64,000 nucleotides of DNA from contig NZ_JARGDO010000007.1 in assembly GCF_029211185.1 (NCBI RefSeq), positions 121,003 through 185,002 on the forward strand, in the 5' to 3' direction. Below the pieces are notes generated by a model. It worked only from the letters and a program-made list of their open reading frames with translations. It had not been told where the DNA came from and did not search any database. Each line of letters starts with the position of its first letter. The stretch's first letter is position 1. A program made the position numbers and the translations under genes. This DNA comes from Tessaracoccus caeni (lineage in GTDB: Bacteria; Actinomycetota; Actinomycetes; Propionibacteriales; Propionibacteriaceae). Of the stretch, positions 62,531 to 64,000 are shown piece after piece.

Positions 62531-63655
62531 TCAGTCCTGCTCTCGGATGCGGGGATCGAGGAGCACGTAGACCGAGTCCGCGATGAAGTTGAAGATCAGG
62601 CCGAGGAAGATGATGATCAGCATCAGGGCCTGGAGGAGCGGGTAGTCGCGGGTGCCTGTCGAGGCACCGACGAGGCTGCCGACGCCCGGATAGATGAACA
62701 CCGTCTCCGCGAGCACCACGGCGGTGAGTGCGCCGCCGAAGGCCTGGGCGAGGCCCGTGACGTTGGGGAGGAGCGCGTTGCGCATCGCGTAGCGGCTCCG
62801 CACCGCCTTGGGCCGGAGACCCTTGGCCCGCGCCAGGTGGACGTAGTCCTCGTTGACCGTGGTGATCATCATGTTGCGCATGCTGAGCATCCAGCCGGTG
62901 AAGCCGACGAGGATGAGCACGCCCAGGGGGAGCACCGAGTGGAGGAGGATGCTTCCGATGAACTCGGCGTTGGTGAGGCTCGCCGGCCGGATGCGCTGGT
63001 TGACGGCGCCCTGCGCGGGGAACCAGCCCTTGATGTAGGACAGCTGCCACACCGCGACGAGGCCCAGCCAGTAGGCGGGGATCGACGCGAAGAACATGGT
63101 GATCGGCGTGATGAACGAGTCGAACCGCCCGCCCGGCTTCCAGCCGAGCCGCGCTCCGAGCAGCGTGCCGATGATCCAGCCGACGATCGTCGAGGTGAGG
63201 GCCAGCCAGAGCGTCCAGGGAAGGGCCCCGCTGATGAGTTCGGTGACCTCCATCGGGTAGTACTGGATGGACTTGCCCAGGTCTCCCTGCAGCAGCTGGG
63301 TGATGTAGTTCCAGAACTGCACGACGATGTTGGTGTCCGGGTCGCCGTACATCCGTCGGATCTGCGCCATCTGGAACTCGCTCGGCCGCTGGCCGGTCTT
63401 CTCGAAGATGTCGCGAATCATGGACTCGGCGGGGTCGTTGGGCATCAGGCGTGGGAACACGAAGTTCAGCACGATGCTGATGAGACCGATCAGTAGGTAG
63501 ACGAGCAGCCGCTTGCCGAGGAACGCGAGGTCCTTGATCCAGCGGTTGTCGTACGGCTTCTCCGGTGTGACATCGGGGAGGTCTGGTACCTCAGGCGGTG
63601 TCGTCGGCGCCACCCCTGAGGGCGGGAGCGGATGCGATGATCCGGTAGCTGTCAT
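62531..63655 (-). CDS. Oligopeptide-type ABC transporter permease (DppB-like)
   Basis: The 374-residue permease has an N-terminal cytosolic Pro-rich tail of about 45 residues and six helices. The characteristic first-loop motif FVFPRLMPNDPAESMIRD is present, and the coupling loop is MRNMMITTVNEDYVHLARAKGLRPKAVRSRYAMRNALLPNVTG. ATG 63655 follows AGGAGAGAAGG; the longer frame has no ribosome site. It is the first gene of the five-gene importer operon. A probable promoter lies at 63748-63778. Confidence 0.94.
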   Translation of the reverse strand: MTATGSSHPLPPSGVAPTTPPEVPDLPDVTPEKPYDNRWIKDLAFLGKRLLVYLLIGLISIVLNFVFPRLMPNDPAESMIRDIFEKTGQRPSEFQMAQIRRMYGDPDTNIVVQFWNYITQLLQGDLGKSIQYYPMEVTELISGALPWTLWLALTSTIVGWIIGTLLGARLGWKPGGRFDSFITPITMFFASIPAYWLGLVAVWQLSYIKGWFPAQGAVNQRIRPASLTNAEFIGSILLHSVLPLGVLILVGFTGWMLSMRNMMITTVNEDYVHLARAKGLRPKAVRSRYAMRNALLPNVTGLAQAFGGALTAVVLAETVFIYPGVGSLVGASTGTRDYPLLQALMLIIIFLGLIFNFIADSVYVLLDPRIREQD

Positions 63656-63747
63656 GGCGCGGCCTTCTCTCCTCAAGCCGGCCCCCACACGCTCCTTTGC
63701 GGGTTGGTACCCCCTCCGTTGGGGACCGGATACTGCTTCCTGAGCGG

Positions 63748-63778
63748 ACTATACCGGTTAAGTAGAAAGGTGTGTCAA
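63748..63778 (-). promoter_or_regulatory. Probable promoter of the importer operon
   Basis: On the minus strand, TTGACA (63773-63778) and TATAGT (63748-63753) are good hexamers but 19 bases apart, longer than the 17-base optimum. The leader would be about 85 bases. Confidence 0.5.
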
Positions 63779-63927
63779 GGGTTCTCAGCGCTGCTCAATG
63801 TTACGTTTTGCTAACGGTGCCCGAAGCGGGGTCGGAGGTACTTGAAGACCCCCATGATCGCTATTTAAATAAGGAGGCTTATTCAGGGCGTAGTTAACCA
63901 CAACTAAACAGCGTGTCAAGATAAGGC

Positions 63928-63989
63928 GGCAGCCCGTTTCTTGAGATAATTGGATTTACGACAATTCAACACCTCAAGAACAGGCTGCC
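63928..63989. repeat. Imperfect inverted repeat at right edge
   Basis: ggcagcccgtttcttgag (63928-63945) pairs with ctcaagaacaggctgcc (63973-63989) with a one-base bulge and one mismatch. A short inner stem (aattg, caatt) is present. It may be the end or subterminal palindrome of a mobile element that continues outside. Confidence 0.5.
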
Positions 63990-64000
63990 TGGAATGAAGA

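Larger units (their letters stand above)
63656..64000. other. Intergenic region upstream of importer operon
   Basis: No gene is seen in these 345 bases. They are visibly more A+T-rich than their surroundings from about 63780 on. They hold one promoter and one inverted repeat, listed separately; a gene or transposon may begin past the window edge. Confidence 0.5.

Overview
The window comes from a high-GC Gram-positive (actinobacterial) chromosome, most likely Propionibacteriales/Propionibacteriaceae. The base for this is GC-rich third positions, a groES-groEL operon, the guaB-guaB3-guaA purine set, PspC/LiaF-like envelope proteins, IdeR/DtxR-type iron control, actinobacterial lipoproteins and apparent leaderless genes. 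Genus cannot be fixed from sequence alone. No rRNA, tRNA, CRISPR array or replication origin was seen.

Layout: 0-2.8 kb holds the groES end, groEL and a lytic transglycosylase lipoprotein. 2.9-6.6 kb holds a class I aldolase and a NarL-type two-component pair next to a small His-rich membrane protein. 6.6-10.6 kb holds ilvE, an SDR protein without the canonical Tyr/Lys, an AhpD-like protein, an iron-box gene of unknown function and a Cys-rich DUF1540 protein. 10.9-14.8 kb holds a HAD phosphatase, guaB, guaB3 and chorismate mutase.

14.8-18.7 kb is accessory: a DUF433/PIN-like toxin-antitoxin pair between two 40-bp direct repeats, a HAD gene whose 3' end is a macro-domain gene fragment, a frameshifted DinB-like gene, a small DUF6176-like protein and an intact macro-domain protein.

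18.7-29.3 kb is a sugar regulon: GH36 glycosidase, ABC importer (two permeases and a lipoprotein), LacI regulator, and the L-arabinose genes araD, araA and an FGGY kinase. Matching LacI-type operators precede the importer and araD, so the set is probably one regulon. A beta-L-arabinopyranoside is the most economical substrate guess. 29.4-32 kb holds cysK and guaA. 32.3-36.2 kb holds two divergent units: PspC-type membrane proteins, and a PspC-fused histidine kinase with its response regulator. These look like an envelope-stress system. Next come a GlsB-type protein, a cardiolipin-synthase-like PLD protein, and a second sugar operon (LacI, ABC importer, lacZ-type beta-galactosidase; 37.9-45.3 kb).

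45.5-51.3 kb holds the PcrA/UvrD helicase, an M23 peptidase and sucCD. 51.4-53.8 kb holds a secreted HNH nuclease, an intact Phd-VapC pair, a decayed second pair and possible IS21-type end repeats. 53.8-57.6 kb holds a GH20 protein and an ABC exporter translationally coupled to a RIO-like kinase. 57.7-63.7 kb is a five-gene oligopeptide-type ABC importer operon. The right edge has an imperfect inverted repeat that may be the end of a mobile element.

A dispersed hairpin repeat (constant arms, variable loop; ten copies found) occupies intergenic regions from 30 to 54 kb. Several genes start about 6-7 bases after a -10 hexamer, suggesting leaderless transcripts.
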